Shown: in pieces, positions 22,596 through 33,126 of the stretch
Layout: every line of letters starts with the position of its first letter
Position numbering within the stretch: the first letter of the stretch is position 1
NCBI GenBank assembly: GCA_012845835.1
Contig: JABAKD010000010.1
Span: 16,469,355-16,533,354, forward strand
DNA: 64,000 nucleotides
Source of the DNA: Undaria pinnatifida
Lineage: Eukaryota; Sar; Phaeophyceae; Laminariales; Alariaceae
Direction of reading: 5' to 3'
The notes under the pieces: model-generated
Told to the model about the DNA's origin: nothing
Seen by the model: the letters and a program-made list of their open reading frames with translations, nothing else
Databases searched by the model: none
Made by a program: the position numbers and the translations under genes

Positions 22596-22672
22596 GCGAC
22601 ACGAGCTGAGCTGCAAAGTAAACGTGATTCATACCACAAAAAAATGAAAAGAAAGAAAGGATAACAACTGAC

Positions 22673-22760
22673 CTTGGAGAGCACATTGATGTGAGGCAGC
22701 TCCAGCCGTAACATGACCATGAGGGAGAGCAGAGTGGCCGAGATGAACACCGACGGATTT
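22673..22760 (-). CDS. GPN2: GPN-loop GTPase 2 (GPN2), exon 4
   Basis: Contributes one base completing Gly, then NPSVFISATLLSLMVMLRLE and LPHINVLSK. LPHIN(L/V)LSK is the signature before the guanine-recognition Asp, supplied by exon 5 (VD). Acceptor TGCAG, donor AAG|GTCAGT. Phases fit exons 3 and 5. Confidence 0.95.
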
Positions 22761-23675
22761 CTGCAATCATGTATGATAAAATACAATAGCATACGCAAAG
22801 CAAAGAGAAGAAAGCAGTAAGGGTCACACGTCGTGTCGTATATCGCAGAGAAAAAAACGAGAGCAAAGACATGTGCCAGGACGAACATTATTTGCGCGCG
22901 CGTTCTTCATTCACATTTGCGCAGAAAAAATCACACGTCGGGCCGTTTTATACTCAGTACTGTTACTAGTGGTAAGACCGTTGCTTTGTGGCGCTTCGGT
23001 ACAGGTGTTGGTCGAACCGTATACTTTAAAACAACCAAACCAAATAGACTAAACGACGCCGATACAACCACTTGTACAACGTCAGCGTATTTTACTAAAT
23101 GGATATGCTGGTATGTGTGGGCGTTTCGCGGAAATCGAAATTTCCCTTGCGTTTGTTGCTGCCACGTCCTTGTCGCATGAGTGACGGCCCTATCGATTAG
23201 CAACACTGTACAGTAGCCGAAGTTTTCGACATATTCGGGTGGCATTTTTTTGTTTATTGGGATTTATTACAGAAAGCACGGCAGCCTCGACGATGGATAG
23301 GCTGGCGTCTTCGACAGACCGCGAAACATTGCCTATCTCGACTGCAACGTATCCCAGAGGTGCAGCACACAACATAACAAAACAGAACGAGAACCAAACG
23401 TGGCCGGCAAAATAGGGACATATAAAGGAACATCAGAAGCGTACAACTACGCATCAGTCGGGGTTCCTCAATAGTACGGTGCCTTGCCAAGCAACAATAC
23501 CCGCACTAAGCGGGACCTCGCCCCATCCAGGGATGGCGTGATACTCTATAGAGACGAGGTTGCGACACACGACTTTCACAGCACTAAGCCGGGTAAACCG
23601 AACTAACGGCTACCGCATTAAACACGGTACCACGGCTGCCGTACGTATCGAAAGAGGCAACCGTGTAAGAGCTGT

Positions 23676-23756
23676 GACAAGGGTTAGGGTTAGTTTTAGG
23701 GTTCTTTTACTTCTACTTCTACTACTACTACTACCACTACCACCACCACCACCACC

Positions 23757-23806
<50 letters not shown>

Positions 23807-23935
23807 TGCCACGACTACCACTACTACCACTACTACCACTACTACGACTAACCACTGCTACGACTACCACTGCTACGACTAACCACTGCTACGACTACCA
23901 CTGCTACGACTACTACTACTAGTATACAACTACTA
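23676..23935 (+). repeat. Short telomere-like stretch and (CNA)n trinucleotide block
   Basis: Starts with gggttagggttagttttaggg, close to the plant/algal TTTAGGG telomere unit but only a few units long. It then runs through CTA, CCA and CGACCA arrays for about 230 bp. Confidence 0.85.
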
Positions 23936-24539
23936 CTATTCCTACTTGGAACGCACAATGTTCCAGAGCCAAAACAAACTTACGGGAAGCGGAACCCATT
24001 GGTACATTACTACTACGACTGCTGTGCACACAGCAACGCGGGTGCACGAATTTAGAGGATGCCCGGCATCCCGTAGCAGGTGTGGATCGTTTTATCACCA
24101 TGATCCCAATAGCGTGGCTCGACAGTGCCAGCATGCTTACTGGAAGGTAAAGAAAGCTCAGCCTGGCCACGGTGGTACGGCGGTGATACGGCGAAATATA
24201 GGACTACGAATTGGCTGGACTTGATGGCTAGTACTACGACAGTAGCGGTCCATCCATAGTAGTTCTGGCGTGTGCCAGCAGGAAAAACCGGCCCTATAGC
24301 GGCAACCGGCATTACTCCCGTCTGGCGCGTCCGCGGGGTCCTGTGGCAGGCACTGTCCCGCGATATCTTGGCGTTTTAATGTGAGACTGTTGAGCGCGGT
24401 TTTCTTGGTTGTTTTTTACAGGGGTATAGCATGGAACAGGATGGATACAAAATAAGAATTACAGCAGTGTCATACATTTTCCAAGTCATTTCCATGCCAA
24501 ATTTCTCCCCCCCTGAGACCATTTCGACCCCAAAAATTC

Positions 24540-24740
24540 CTTATTGCAGGTATAGCTTGGTCCCGCTGTTGCGCCGGTATGTGCCAGCCGGAAACACCGG
24601 CACTACAGCGGCAACCGGCACTACTCCGCGTGTCTCCACTTCTGGTTGTTCCCATATGTGCCAAGCGATTTCACAGGCGCATTAGCTTACAGCAGGCAAC
24701 CGGCACTACTCAACCGGCACTATAGCGGGACATTACTGCT
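24540..24740 (+). repeat. Dispersed repeat family E
   Basis: Shares about 160 bp with 59270-59430: 'gcggcaaccggcacta', 'actccgc', 'ttcccat(a/c)tgtgc', 'tttcacaggc' and 'caaccggcactatagcgg'. A partial copy starts near 24280. Confidence 0.8.
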
Positions 24741-25285
24741 ATAGTTGGGTGGCTAATTAAGCTAACCAACTCGCTTCAGACTTTCTCGATAGAAAACATA
24801 TTCCGAGCCACAAATACACCATTCGGATATCATGCAAAAACGCAAAACTATTGCAGAAAACTCCGCAAAATAAAAACACAGCAAGGAACCAACCGTAATA
24901 CCCAGGCAGCAAACAACTAGTCGACCACTTGCTAGTATAGTCAGTCAACTCACAGCACTCGCGAAAGCGAGTATCATCGGGCCGGGCCGTCGGCTTACAT
25001 TACTAAGATACAAGTATATGGACACGTGCCACGGACGAGGTGCAGCAACCATTGTTTTTTTTCTGAGGCTCGTAACCTCTCGAGCGTCTATTTGCCTCTG
25101 AGGCCAAAGCTTACTTCGAATCAACCGAAAGTGCAACCCTATGACCTAGGTATACAAAAAAAAAACACATCGCAAAACAAGAATGACATTTCGACGATTT
25201 GGAGTTAAGAACCCTCGTCGTCCAGAAAGTGTTTTTCGCCAAAAAATGGTATAGCTTATTACCTCTACCGTAGCACGCGTCTACA

Positions 25286-25375
25286 TTAACCCCTTTAGAG
25301 CCCCGAAATCCCTCCCTATACTAATGTCAAGAAATGTTGTTCCCCAAAACGGGTTTCCACTTGTAAACGCGTTAA
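25286..25375 (+). mobile_element. TTAA-flanked 90-bp MITE, copy 3
   Basis: Begins TTAACCCCTTTAGAGCCCC and ends GTAAACGCGTTAA. The right end has drifted, but the length and internal blocks match the copies at 13414 and 18375. Confidence 0.85.
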
Positions 25376-25542
25376 GAGCGCAGGAGCTGATATTATAGCA
25401 TAGTATAGAGGTTGAGCGTAAAGCGTAGGGCCAACATTCAATCAGTAGTTCCAGATGCATGCAGTCCCGTATGCACAAACACGGTGATACCGCGGTGATG
25501 AAAAAGCGAGGGGCATCGGGCCGGGTCGGCTCGCTGGCTTAC

Positions 25543-25649
25543 CCGCAGTGGTAGGCGTCGACGAGGTGAACCGCCGCAAGCCTCACGTCTTCCTTCATAA
25601 GCCGCTGCACCACGTTCTGAACACAGGAACAATGCGTGAACAGCTCCAC
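25543..25649 (-). CDS. GPN2: GPN-loop GTPase 2 (GPN2), exon 3
   Basis: Encodes VELFTHCSCVQNVVQRLMKE and DVRLAAVHLVDAYHC plus two bases. The leading V follows the DFPGQ end of exon 2, completing the G3 (DxPGQ) switch region; HLVD(A/S) is a family landmark. Acceptor TTCAG, donor GG|GTAAGC. The intron just upstream (25690-25900) begins with a long CAG/CAA tract. Confidence 0.95.
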
Positions 25650-25689
25650 CTGAACCGTTTCGTTTGCAAGAGCAGCAGTGACAGCAGCA

Positions 25690-25900
25690 ATGGCATCAGC
25701 AACAGTAACAGAAACAGCAGCAGCTACAGCAACAGCAGCAACAGCAGCAACAGCAGCAACAGCCACAATAGCAACAACAGCAACAACAACAACAACAGCA
25801 GCAGTAGCAGCAAGCGGCAACACCACCAGCAGCACCAAGATACAGCAGCAGCAGCAGCGACAGCAGCACTAACAGCAACACCAGCAGCGGCAACAGCAAT
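25690..25900 (+). repeat. CAG/CAA trinucleotide tract
   Basis: About 200 bp of interrupted CAG, CAA and AGC units in GPN2 intron 2. It could encode Gln, Ser or Ala runs in any frame, which makes spurious open frames here. Confidence 0.92.
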
Positions 25901-26690
25901 GTGTGTGTCACGACCATATACAGCAGAACCTACGGCGAACGTAGGGCCATTCCAAGGTATGAAGACCAACGCGTTGAAGTCGATTCCGACTGTGGAGCGC
26001 GTCACAAACGTCTGCGAAGCTACAAACTGCTGTAGCCTCGCTTTGGGAACTTACGAGGGGAGAAATGACGATAAAACGCGTCCATTACAGCATCCGCCAA
26101 TCCTTGGATGGGAGACGAAACATTCGGGGTCCAAGTACAACACGCGCAGAGTCGTATGCCACGGGCGCAGCGTTGTTCTACCTGTGCTGCTACATGCTCA
26201 CACTGCTAGAAAAATCTTGGTAAGGTCAACGCAATCGTTTTATTGGTCACGACCCCGGGGGGCCCAAAAACAGTTCAAGACGACAAATGCAACCCGTGCA
26301 CTGGTATGACACGCCGTGAATACGAGTTAGCTCCGTGTACTTATGGGTGACGTACGCGCGAGAGAGCTTACTGATAGTAGAGTTTACAATAGGGCTGTTC
26401 CAGGCAAATAGTATACTTTCAAGCATGCTGCGAGAGGCAGACCCCGGTTGGACTCCTTGCCTGACCGCTTACGTAGACTAAAAACAGTACAAATACCAAA
26501 AGGAGACCTTGAATCATCCCGAATGACTGGTCCCCCAGCATCTTCGATACCTGGCACACCGTAATACTGCTGGTACTGCCGGGGTTGCTGCCTGCTCTCT
26601 ACTCGGTGCATGAGTATCTCGAAGAAAACATGTGTTCTCGGCAAAGAGGAAAAGGAAGAAGCGGACACGCACGTACGCACACATCCACAC

Positions 26691-26831
26691 CTGCCCGGGG
26701 AAGTCAAAAATGAGGTATTTTTTGTTGAGCCCTTCCAGCCTTTCCATCAACCAGTCCACGTTCTTCTCCAGGTACTCGAGGCAGTAAACCATGCCCCCGT
26801 TCGGACCCAGGTCGAACTCATCCATCACGGT
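26691..26831 (-). CDS. GPN2: GPN-loop GTPase 2 (GPN2), exon 2, with the GPN loop
   Basis: A 47-codon exon: TVMDEFDLGPNGGMVYCLEY, LEKNVDWLMERLEGLNKKYL, IFDFPGQ. It holds the family-defining Gly-Pro-Asn loop that reaches across the dimer interface to the partner's nucleotide, and most of the G3 DxPGQ motif. Acceptor CTCAG, donor CAG|GTGTGG, phase 0 at both ends. Three decayed copies of its acceptor and first half lie upstream in intron 1 (starts at 27083, 27309, 27538). Confidence 0.96.
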
Positions 26832-27019
26832 CTGAGAGGCACAAACGCGCAAACAAGTTTCAGCAACGAGGTTAGCGCAAGTGGCCCAGAGAGCAAACAA
26901 GAGCAACAGCGAGAGCAAACAAGAGCAAGAGCAAGAGCAAGACAATAGCAAGATAAAGAGAAAAACAAGAACAAGAGAGCTGAACGTTCTGGATTCAAAC
27001 AACCCTCTCCTTCTCAACA

Positions 27020-27083
27020 TGACCAACTCCAGGTGGTGAACCATGCCCCCGGTAGAGCCCAGGTCGAACTCGTTCATCACATT
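27020..27083 (-). pseudogene. Echo 1 of GPN2 exon 2
   Basis: Starts after a retained CAG acceptor and reads NVMNEFDLGSTGGMVHHLEL in frame. The catalytic-loop GPN has become GST, and no donor or exon second half is present, so it cannot replace the real exon. Confidence 0.9.
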
Positions 27084-27246
27084 CTGTGACGCAAAACACA
27101 AGCAAGTTGAAGCAAACAAGTTGCAGCAGCGATACGCAAGATGAGTCAAGTAAGAGCCAAGGTTAGAGCAAGAGAGCAAGCAGATGCGTTCGTGGCTCAA
27201 ACAAAAACCCCTCGTCAGAAAGAAGACAAGACAACAAGACATCCCG

Positions 27247-27309
27247 TTCGTGTTCGAGGCAGTACACCTTGCCTCCGTTTAGGCTCGGGTCGAACTCATC
27301 CATTGTGCT
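27247..27309 (-). pseudogene. Echo 2 of GPN2 exon 2
   Basis: Follows a retained TCAG acceptor and reads STMDEFDPSLNGGKVYCLEH in frame. GPN has become SLN. It breaks off after about 63 bases, at the same point as echo 1. Confidence 0.9.
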
Positions 27310-27504
27310 CTGAGGAGCACAAACAAGCCAGCACACAAATTGCAGCGAGATACAAGTTGCACCGATATCAAGCGAGCGCAAGCAAGAGTAGGCAAGAGCA
27401 AGAGCAAGAGAAAGAGCAAGAGCGAGGGCAAGAGCAAGAGCACGAGGGCCGATTCAAGCCGAACCCTCTCCGTCAACAAGAAAAAAGACATACGGCAAGA
27501 CATG

Positions 27505-27538
27505 AGAGCAGGCGTTCTACTAGCTCATCCATGGCACT
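27505..27538 (-). pseudogene. Echo 3 of GPN2 exon 2, short
   Basis: Only the acceptor region (tctcaag) and 'agtgccatggatgagct' remain, about 229 bp upstream of echo 2, in keeping with the unit length. This is the most decayed copy. Confidence 0.75.
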
Positions 27539-28775
27539 CTTGAGAGGCACGAAAAATGTTCAGAATCCCTGCTTACTACCAGGTACACGGTAGTTCTGTC
27601 CTGCTGTACTATTACTAGATGTACACCACAACCCCTGGCTATTTAGCGGTTCGCCCCTTTTCAGTTGTCACCTCTTCTCCGCGCAGGCGCCCGGGTTGCC
27701 AAGAAAACTACGGGCTAAACCTTGCCAGTCTACTGGCTTGGTCACGAATTGGCGCGTGACGCGGCTAGCTGACTCGATGGTTTTGTACGCTCGTCGGCTA
27801 GGGCTTGTTTGCTACGCGTCAGCCCAGGAACCTGTATACTGTAGCACAGTGGTTATGGTGTATCTCTAATACGCCTGTGTGTTGCGTGTGTGTTCTTCGC
27901 TCTTTCTACCCATCGGCATATGGCACGCCCAGCGTCTGTGCCCGTTCTACACCATACCTGGTATCATAGAAAGCTACAGCAGTACAAGCTCTACAAGATG
28001 ACCGCAAACCACGAAACGGAGATATACATCGATACTGGGCGGATACCGTTGCTGTTCTTACATAATCAAGTCCGTGGTCACAGGACAGGCTCCAGTCACT
28101 CTGACCGTAAGGAGATTTGGCCATGCATTTCTGAACGGACGGGACTGGATTCAAGTCAAGTCCTATCCTTGTCAACAAGATGGCAATCAGCAAGGCATAA
28201 CACAAGAGCAGAGAGTACTGGATTCAAACAAATCCCTGGCCTTGCACTTTGTCAACGGGAAGACATGTCATACAGCAAGCAGGCAAGCCGTGAGAGCAGA
28301 GCGCCCTTTCTGGGTTCAAACCTTTAAACCCTGCCCCGTGCCAACGAGACAGACAGAGAGCAACAAGGCCAGACAGGCGAGAGGCATAACTAAGACGCAG
28401 CCGCGGGATGCAAGTTGACTCGAGAGCAAGAGCAAGAGCAAGAGAGCAAGAGGGCAAAGCGTTCTTGGCTCAAACTAACCTTTTCCTTGCTTGTCAACAA
28501 TAAGGCAAGACAGCCAGCAAGACAAGAGAGCATAGCATATTCTGGATTCAAACCAAAGCTTCGCCCTTGTCAGCCAGCAAGAGCCAGCACACACAAACAG
28601 GAAGACATCTCATTCCCTTCAGTTTTCCGACAAGCATAGCAAGTGCACTTCACCGCCAATGCAGATACTACACACCGCAACATACAACAAACGCAGCCAA
28701 TGGAGGAGAGAGCACCCCCATTGCAACCCCACTTGCTCTCGGCGAACTGCATCGAACGCTGGTCTCACAACACAC

Positions 28776-28964
28776 CTCCAAAGAGACAAGCTCCTCAATG
28801 TCAACAGCGGGCGTGTACGGCAGCCCCTCGCCATGGTTGGCCGGGTCGAGGTTGATGACAGCTGCCTCTCGGCCGATCGCCTCCAGGTACTGGAACATGC
28901 CGAAGCAATACGTTGTCTTGCCGGAACCTGGTGGCCCCACCACGATCTGTCCAAAGCGCACCAT
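28776..28964 (-). CDS. GPN2: GPN-loop GTPase 2 (GPN2), exon 1
   Basis: Starts [20 protein letters not shown] and ends [19 protein letters not shown]. The P-loop GPPGSGKTT is at residues 10-18 and the LDPAN motif (G2 region) at 39-43. GPN2 is a dimeric cytosolic GTPase needed, with GPN1 and GPN3, for assembly and nuclear import of RNA polymerase II and III. The six exons join in phase to about 398 residues, longer than human GPN2 (310) mainly through inserts in exons 5 and 6. An in-frame ATG nine codons upstream exists, but MVRFGQ aligns best with family starts. Donor GAG|GTGTGT. Confidence 0.96.
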
Positions 28965-29240
28965 GGGCGTGCAGAGCGAAATGCACACTCTGCAGAGAGC
29001 AGAGCATTGCCGTCGCCAAAATCAAAACCAAAATCAAAGCCAAATGGGGGTTTGCACACAGCCGGCGGAGGCATATCGTTCAGTTTTACTCACCGCATCG
29101 AAGAATCGTATCCAACCCACTTACCAGCTTTTTCAGGTATCCTACGCTCTGAGGCTACCGCTCAACGAGCTCCAGCCTGGCGACTGTAGTAGTACTTGCA
29201 CCATAGCTGGATCTCCCCGGATCACCGACTATCTAATCCA
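28965..29240. promoter_or_regulatory. Divergent intergenic region between GPN2 and the plus-strand gene
   Basis: Only 276 bp separate the GPN2 start codon from the ATG at 29241 on the other strand. Both 5' leaders and any promoter must lie here, so a shared bidirectional promoter is likely. No TATA box is obvious; the sequence has 'caaaatcaaaaccaaaatca' A-rich words at about 29015-29040. Confidence 0.5.
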
Positions 29241-29673
29241 ATGCAGTCGCTCAAAGACCTGCGGAAGGCAAGCGCAGTGAGACAACAGCTCAGTAGAACC
29301 GGAGGGGATGCCGCAGAATCGGAGCTTGCTTCCAGCATCGAACTCGGAGAAGCGTCGGGGCCCCTTGCAGCGACGACGGGCGCTGCCGGTGCTGCAGGGG
29401 CCTCGCGAGTAGGGCGGACGCTGGCACCACTGACATCGACGGGATCCTTTGCTCAGACGAGCAGCCGAGACGACGATCCGACTTCCGATGGTGGTGCGCC
29501 AAGTAACAAGCGGGATGATGCGATACAGGAGACGCGCAGAAGGAGACGGAGGCGAAGACGAGATAGAGAGCAACGCCGTAGCGACGATAGTCATCATGCG
29601 AACGAGGAGGATGGTGCAGCAACTGTGCCGGGCACGTCTAGGACAAGCACGGCGGTGGTGGGGGAAGAAGAAG
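29241..29673 (+). CDS. Candidate first exon of the B9D2-containing gene, disordered
   Basis: Starts MQSLKDLRKASAVRQQLSRT and continues as an Ala/Gly/Ser/Thr-rich region, a stretch of nine Arg (RRRRRRRRR) and an acidic end GEEEG. Not recognised as a family. The frame is open for 181 codons from the ATG to a stop at 29742-29744. I propose a donor at G|GTACCA (29674) because the coding-like composition ends there. The one-base phase then fits an acceptor at 30117. It faces GPN2 head to head. It could also be a short single-exon gene. Confidence 0.45.
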
Positions 29674-29759
29674 GTACCACCATTGCTGTTGTTGTTATCA
29701 CCCCTGCTGGCCAAAGGTGTCAGGAAACGGCACTTATTTTCTAGTCACCCCATTACTTG

Positions 29760-30200
29760 ACAGACAGCAAATTTGCCTTGACAACAAACTACCACTACTG
29801 CTGTGTACCAGGTACTTATTACCAGGTACCTGGTAGGTTTTAGTGTTGAACACTCGACCGTACAATGCTGAACAGCGCACGTGTTCACTTGCTTGCTATG
29901 TCTCCTGACACAGTTGCTGCTGGGGAGGAAAGGTTAGGGCTTCGCGGAGGCGCCAACAAATTTGCCTTGACGTGACACCGAAGTACTACTGCTGTACACC
30001 AAATTACTAATCATACGAGTATCTCTGGTAGGTTTTAGTGTCATTCGGCCTACTCTGTTCGTTGTAAATGATGACTGAGTGGCTCAGTGGTTTATTGTTC
30101 ATAAAGAGGACCTACAGCCCTTGACAGCGCAAGTTTTCCCTTGCTTGACATGTCTCGTGACATATTTGCTGCTCGGGAGGAAGGGTCGGGGTTTCGAGGA
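29760..30200 (+). repeat. Two-copy duplication with an exon edge echo
   Basis: Blocks 'aaatttgccttgac', 'actactgctgt', 'ggtaggttttagtgt', 'acagcgca' and 'tgacatgtctcgtgacatat' recur in the same order about 210-250 bp apart. The second copy runs into the candidate exon at 30118; the first (around 29870-29955) is a decayed echo of it. Confidence 0.75.
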
Positions 30201-30398
30201 GGAGCAGGCTTTAGCGGGAGAAGCGGGGGCGACGAGACTAGTCGTGGGCAGGCAACAGACGAAGAGAAGAGCGCAACCGGCCCTGGGCCTCCTCTTCCTC
30301 TGAGCGCCCGCGGATTGCCTCCTCAAGAAAGGCCGCAAAAGAAACTCACTCCGTTGGAGGCGAGACGGGCACGTATAGAGCAGCAGAAGCGAGAAGAG
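30118..30398 (+). CDS. Candidate exon 2 of the B9D2-containing gene
   Basis: After a CTACAG acceptor the frame reads LDSASFPLLDMSRDIFAARE, EGSGFRGGAGFSGRSGGDET, a Pro-rich stretch, then KKLTPLEARRARIEQQKREE, a basic, probably helical end. It closes at GAG|GTGGGC in phase 0. Not recognised. The ATG within (30150) could alternatively be a start codon. An echo of its edge lies upstream, a pattern seen at certain exons here, which supports its being a real exon. Confidence 0.5.
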
Positions 30399-33126
30399 GT
30401 GGGCTGTCGCGGTCGAAAAAGCGATATCCACACTCCTTACGTACGTACAGTGTTAATAGAAGTACCTGAGAAGCTACCACTATGTCTTTTTCCATTTTTG
30501 CTCTCAAGGAATTAGGTTTTCCCCTAGTCTGATACCAGGTATTATACTTCCTTTCCCGCAGAGCTGTAATGAGGGACAAACGAAAGCAAAATTTGAGTAA
30601 CGTATACGTGGTATCATACAGTGAACCTTGCATGATAGACAGAATCTACGAGACACTGATGACACTGCTCCTTCTGAAGCACACCGCACAATACACAAAT
30701 AGTCCCCGCCAGCCGTGTAGGTACACACTCGCTGAGTGCCCAACCACCCTATGAGTACACGTTTATTGTCTCGGGGGCTGCGGGTATGGCGGCCAAAGAC
30801 GCGATCAGTTCGATTATGCCGTGCAACTTGTTAATAGGTTGGAGTATATAATTGACACAAAATGTACCACTTAATAGCCGAGCAGCCCGCGTTGCTCCAC
30901 ATGGCCAACGGTGTAACAGTACAGGATACCGAATGATAAACAAGGTACTCACGCCTGCTACGATAGGGTTGGCACTTTATGGCTGCAGTTTTGGGGGTCC
31001 CCTCCGATAAGGCGGTCTTGAGAAAGAGCGGTATCCCGATATAAGGCGGTCACGGTCGCGTGGCGCGGCTGGGGAGTTGCACTAAAGTACTCATGGCCTA
31101 GAATGAATGAGGCGGCTTGCCTCTATAAGGCGGTCATATTGCAGATGGCGGCACACCACCGCCTTATTGGGGGGATGTAGAAACCAAAATCTGAAAAACA
31201 GGGATCCTCAACAAAAAAAAGGCTACTTGTACGACAGGTGTAGAACTTTTGGGCTGAAATATTGTCAGAATTTGTAGGGCTCCTCAACTCAAAACCGTCG
31301 GAGAGGTGTAGTTTTATTGTTTTTCGATGCGACTTTTTTTTTGGGTACAACACCTAGCACATGGATGACATTTGTGCGTCGGGTTGCGCTTTCGATTCGC
31401 TCAAAACATTGTAGAGCTCCTCAAGAGATGAGTCTCAGGGGGAAAGAAAAAAAGACGCTGCACGTCTGCCGTGCATAGCATGTGTCTAATAAGAAGCGCA
31501 AGGCTGAGATTAACAGAAAAAAAAAAAACTCCGGGAGCTGTTATGCTTACGTCCGTGTGTGACGTACTCTCTCCCAAATCACAAAAGCTCGGCCTGGGAC
31601 AGCACGTCCGCCGACATTTTTTGTCCGCGCTTATTTTTCCGTATGAACTCGTAAAATGGTTCATTACAGTCGCTGCCGCTAACCCCCGCACCCTTCGTGT
31701 GTGTGGATGTTTGTTTGCTGGTGGTGCGAAAAAACTGAGCGTAGAGTGGGTGCATCTGTCTGCAGACGGATGCAAGGCGCATGCCCAGACGGGTGCAAGG
31801 CGCATGTCTTCCGATAGTCACGGAGCCTTGTATCATAGCTGAGTCCCTATCCACCCCGTGTGTGCACGCATAAGCTGCTACCGCATAACCCCCAACACCT
31901 TCGCGTGTGAATTTCACAAGTGTTTTGTTGCGATGAAAGACTGAGCGTACATCGGGGGCTTTGTTATTAACGAGACGCTGCAGCCGGATGCATCGCGCAT
32001 GCCATCCGATTGTCACGGATCCGTATGTCATAGCTGACTCCCTAGCCGCCCCGTTTGTGCACGTTTTTGCTGCTGCTGCATACCCCCCAACACCTTCGTG
32101 TGTACATTTTCTTTTTCCGTGTTCTCGTGCGGAAAGACTGAGCGTACAGCGGGAGCACATAATAACAACGAGACGCTGTAGACGGGTACATCACGCATGT
32201 CCTCCGATAGTCACGGAGTTGGATATTATAGCTGCGCTCCTGACCATCCCGTTTATTCACGCCTCAGCTGCTACTTTGTAACCCCAACACCTTCGTTATG
32301 TATATTTTCATATTCGTTTGCTTGTGCGGAAAGACTGAACGTACAGTCGGGGCTCTGGAGCGACGAGACTCTGCAGACATGTCTTCCGATAGTCACGGAT
32401 CCATATATCATAGCTCAGTATCTGACCACCCCGTTTATTCACGCTTCAGCTGCTACCGCACAACCCCCAACGCCTTCGTGTTCACATTTTCATCTTTGTT
32501 TGCCGGAGTTGCGAAAAGGCTAAGCGCACAGCCGGAGCGTCTTTGAGTGCCGCGACGCTGCAGACGGATGCGTCGCGCATGCCATCCCATTTTCACGGGC
32601 CCGTGAATCATAGCTGAGTCCCTGACCACCGCCTATGTGCACGCCTATGCTGCTACCGCATAGTCCCCAACACGTTCGTGTGTACATTTTCATATTGTTT
32701 GCGGGTGTTGTGAAACGACTGAGCGCACAGCCGGGGACCTGTTGGTTGCGAGACGCCGCAGCCGGATGCATCGCGCATGTCTTCCGATAGTCACGATGTC
32801 ATGATGCCGTATTTCATAGCTGAGTCCCGAACCACTCCTCGAGCTCACGCTTCCGCACAACCCCCAACACCTCCGTGTGCACGTGGATCCATCTTCATCC
32901 GCTGTTGCTTCAAAACGACTGAGAGTACAGCCGAAGATTCTTTGAGTATTGAGATGCTGCAGCCGAACGCATCGCGAATGTCATTCGATTGCCTCGGGAG
33001 CCGTATACCATGTATAGCTGAATCCCTAACCCCCGCCACCTTCGTGTGTACGTTTTCGTTTGTTTATGCTTGTGCGGAAAGGCTGAGCGTACGGTTGGAA
33101 CATATAAAAACAACGACACGCTACAG
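30399..33126 (+). other. Intron or intergenic, with a 31.0-31.2 kb element and the echo array
   Basis: Between 31005 and 31172 the word 'ataaggcggtc' recurs three times and its complement 'accgccttatt' closes the block, so a small TIR element is possible. From about 31640 the exon-edge array begins. Nothing else is recognised in 30400-31000. Confidence 0.55.
31640..33126 (+). repeat. Seven-copy echo array of the exon starting at 33127
   Basis: Units of about 165-220 bp each contain 'accgcataacccccaacac', 'ttcgtgtgtacattttc', 'actgagcgtacag', then a (c/g)tgcag or ctgtag acceptor, 'acggatgcatcgcgcatg' and 'tcttccgatagtcacgga'. Acceptor-equivalent points are at about 31765, 31984, 32182, 32377, 32564, 32762 and 32963, followed by the true exon at 33127. 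The AG is kept in every copy. Confidence 0.9.

Larger units (their letters stand above)
10846..22672 (-). other. GPN2 intron 4, 11.5 kb (runs 11196-22672)
   Basis: Exons 4 and 5 are separated by the longest GPN2 intron (11196-22672). It hosts a Tc1/mariner-like element, tandem duplications, two TTAA MITEs, poly-A-tailed repeats, a tRNA-Trp gene and a 1.5 kb inverted repeat, all listed separately. Otherwise I see no coding exon. The gaps 14935-15980, 18470-20350 and 22232-22430 show nothing beyond short dispersed words. Confidence 0.7.
22761..25542 (-). other. GPN2 intron 3
   Basis: Contains the 23676-23935 simple-repeat block, family E repeat at 24540-24740 and the third TTAA MITE. No exon-like sequence is seen on the minus strand. 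Confidence 0.75.
26880..28620 (-). repeat. Tandem array carrying echoes of GPN2 exon 2
   Basis: Units of about 230-250 bp between 26830 and 27540 each contain a CAAGAG-rich stretch, a 'ttctggattcaaac' block, a 'cttgtcaacaagacaag' block and a copy of the exon 2 start. Beyond 28110 the array continues with roughly 100-bp units lacking the exon part. The array fills most of GPN2 intron 1. Confidence 0.85.

Noticed and set aside
23676-23705. Telomere-like gggttaggg words
   Set aside because: Only two or three units, mixed variants, followed by unrelated simple repeats; not a telomere or clear fusion point.
25548-26309. Long frame with Ser/Asn runs
   Set aside because: A CAG/CAA microsatellite read in one frame, antisense to GPN2 exon 3; no domain.
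26514-27242. Minus-strand frame of 242 codons over GPN2 exon 2
   Set aside because: Only 26691-26831 is exon; the rest is intron array and echo 1 read through by chance.
31579-32160. Minus-strand frame of 193 codons in the 31.6-33.1 kb array
   Set aside because: It is the shadow of tandem units whose real relation is to the plus-strand exon at 33127.
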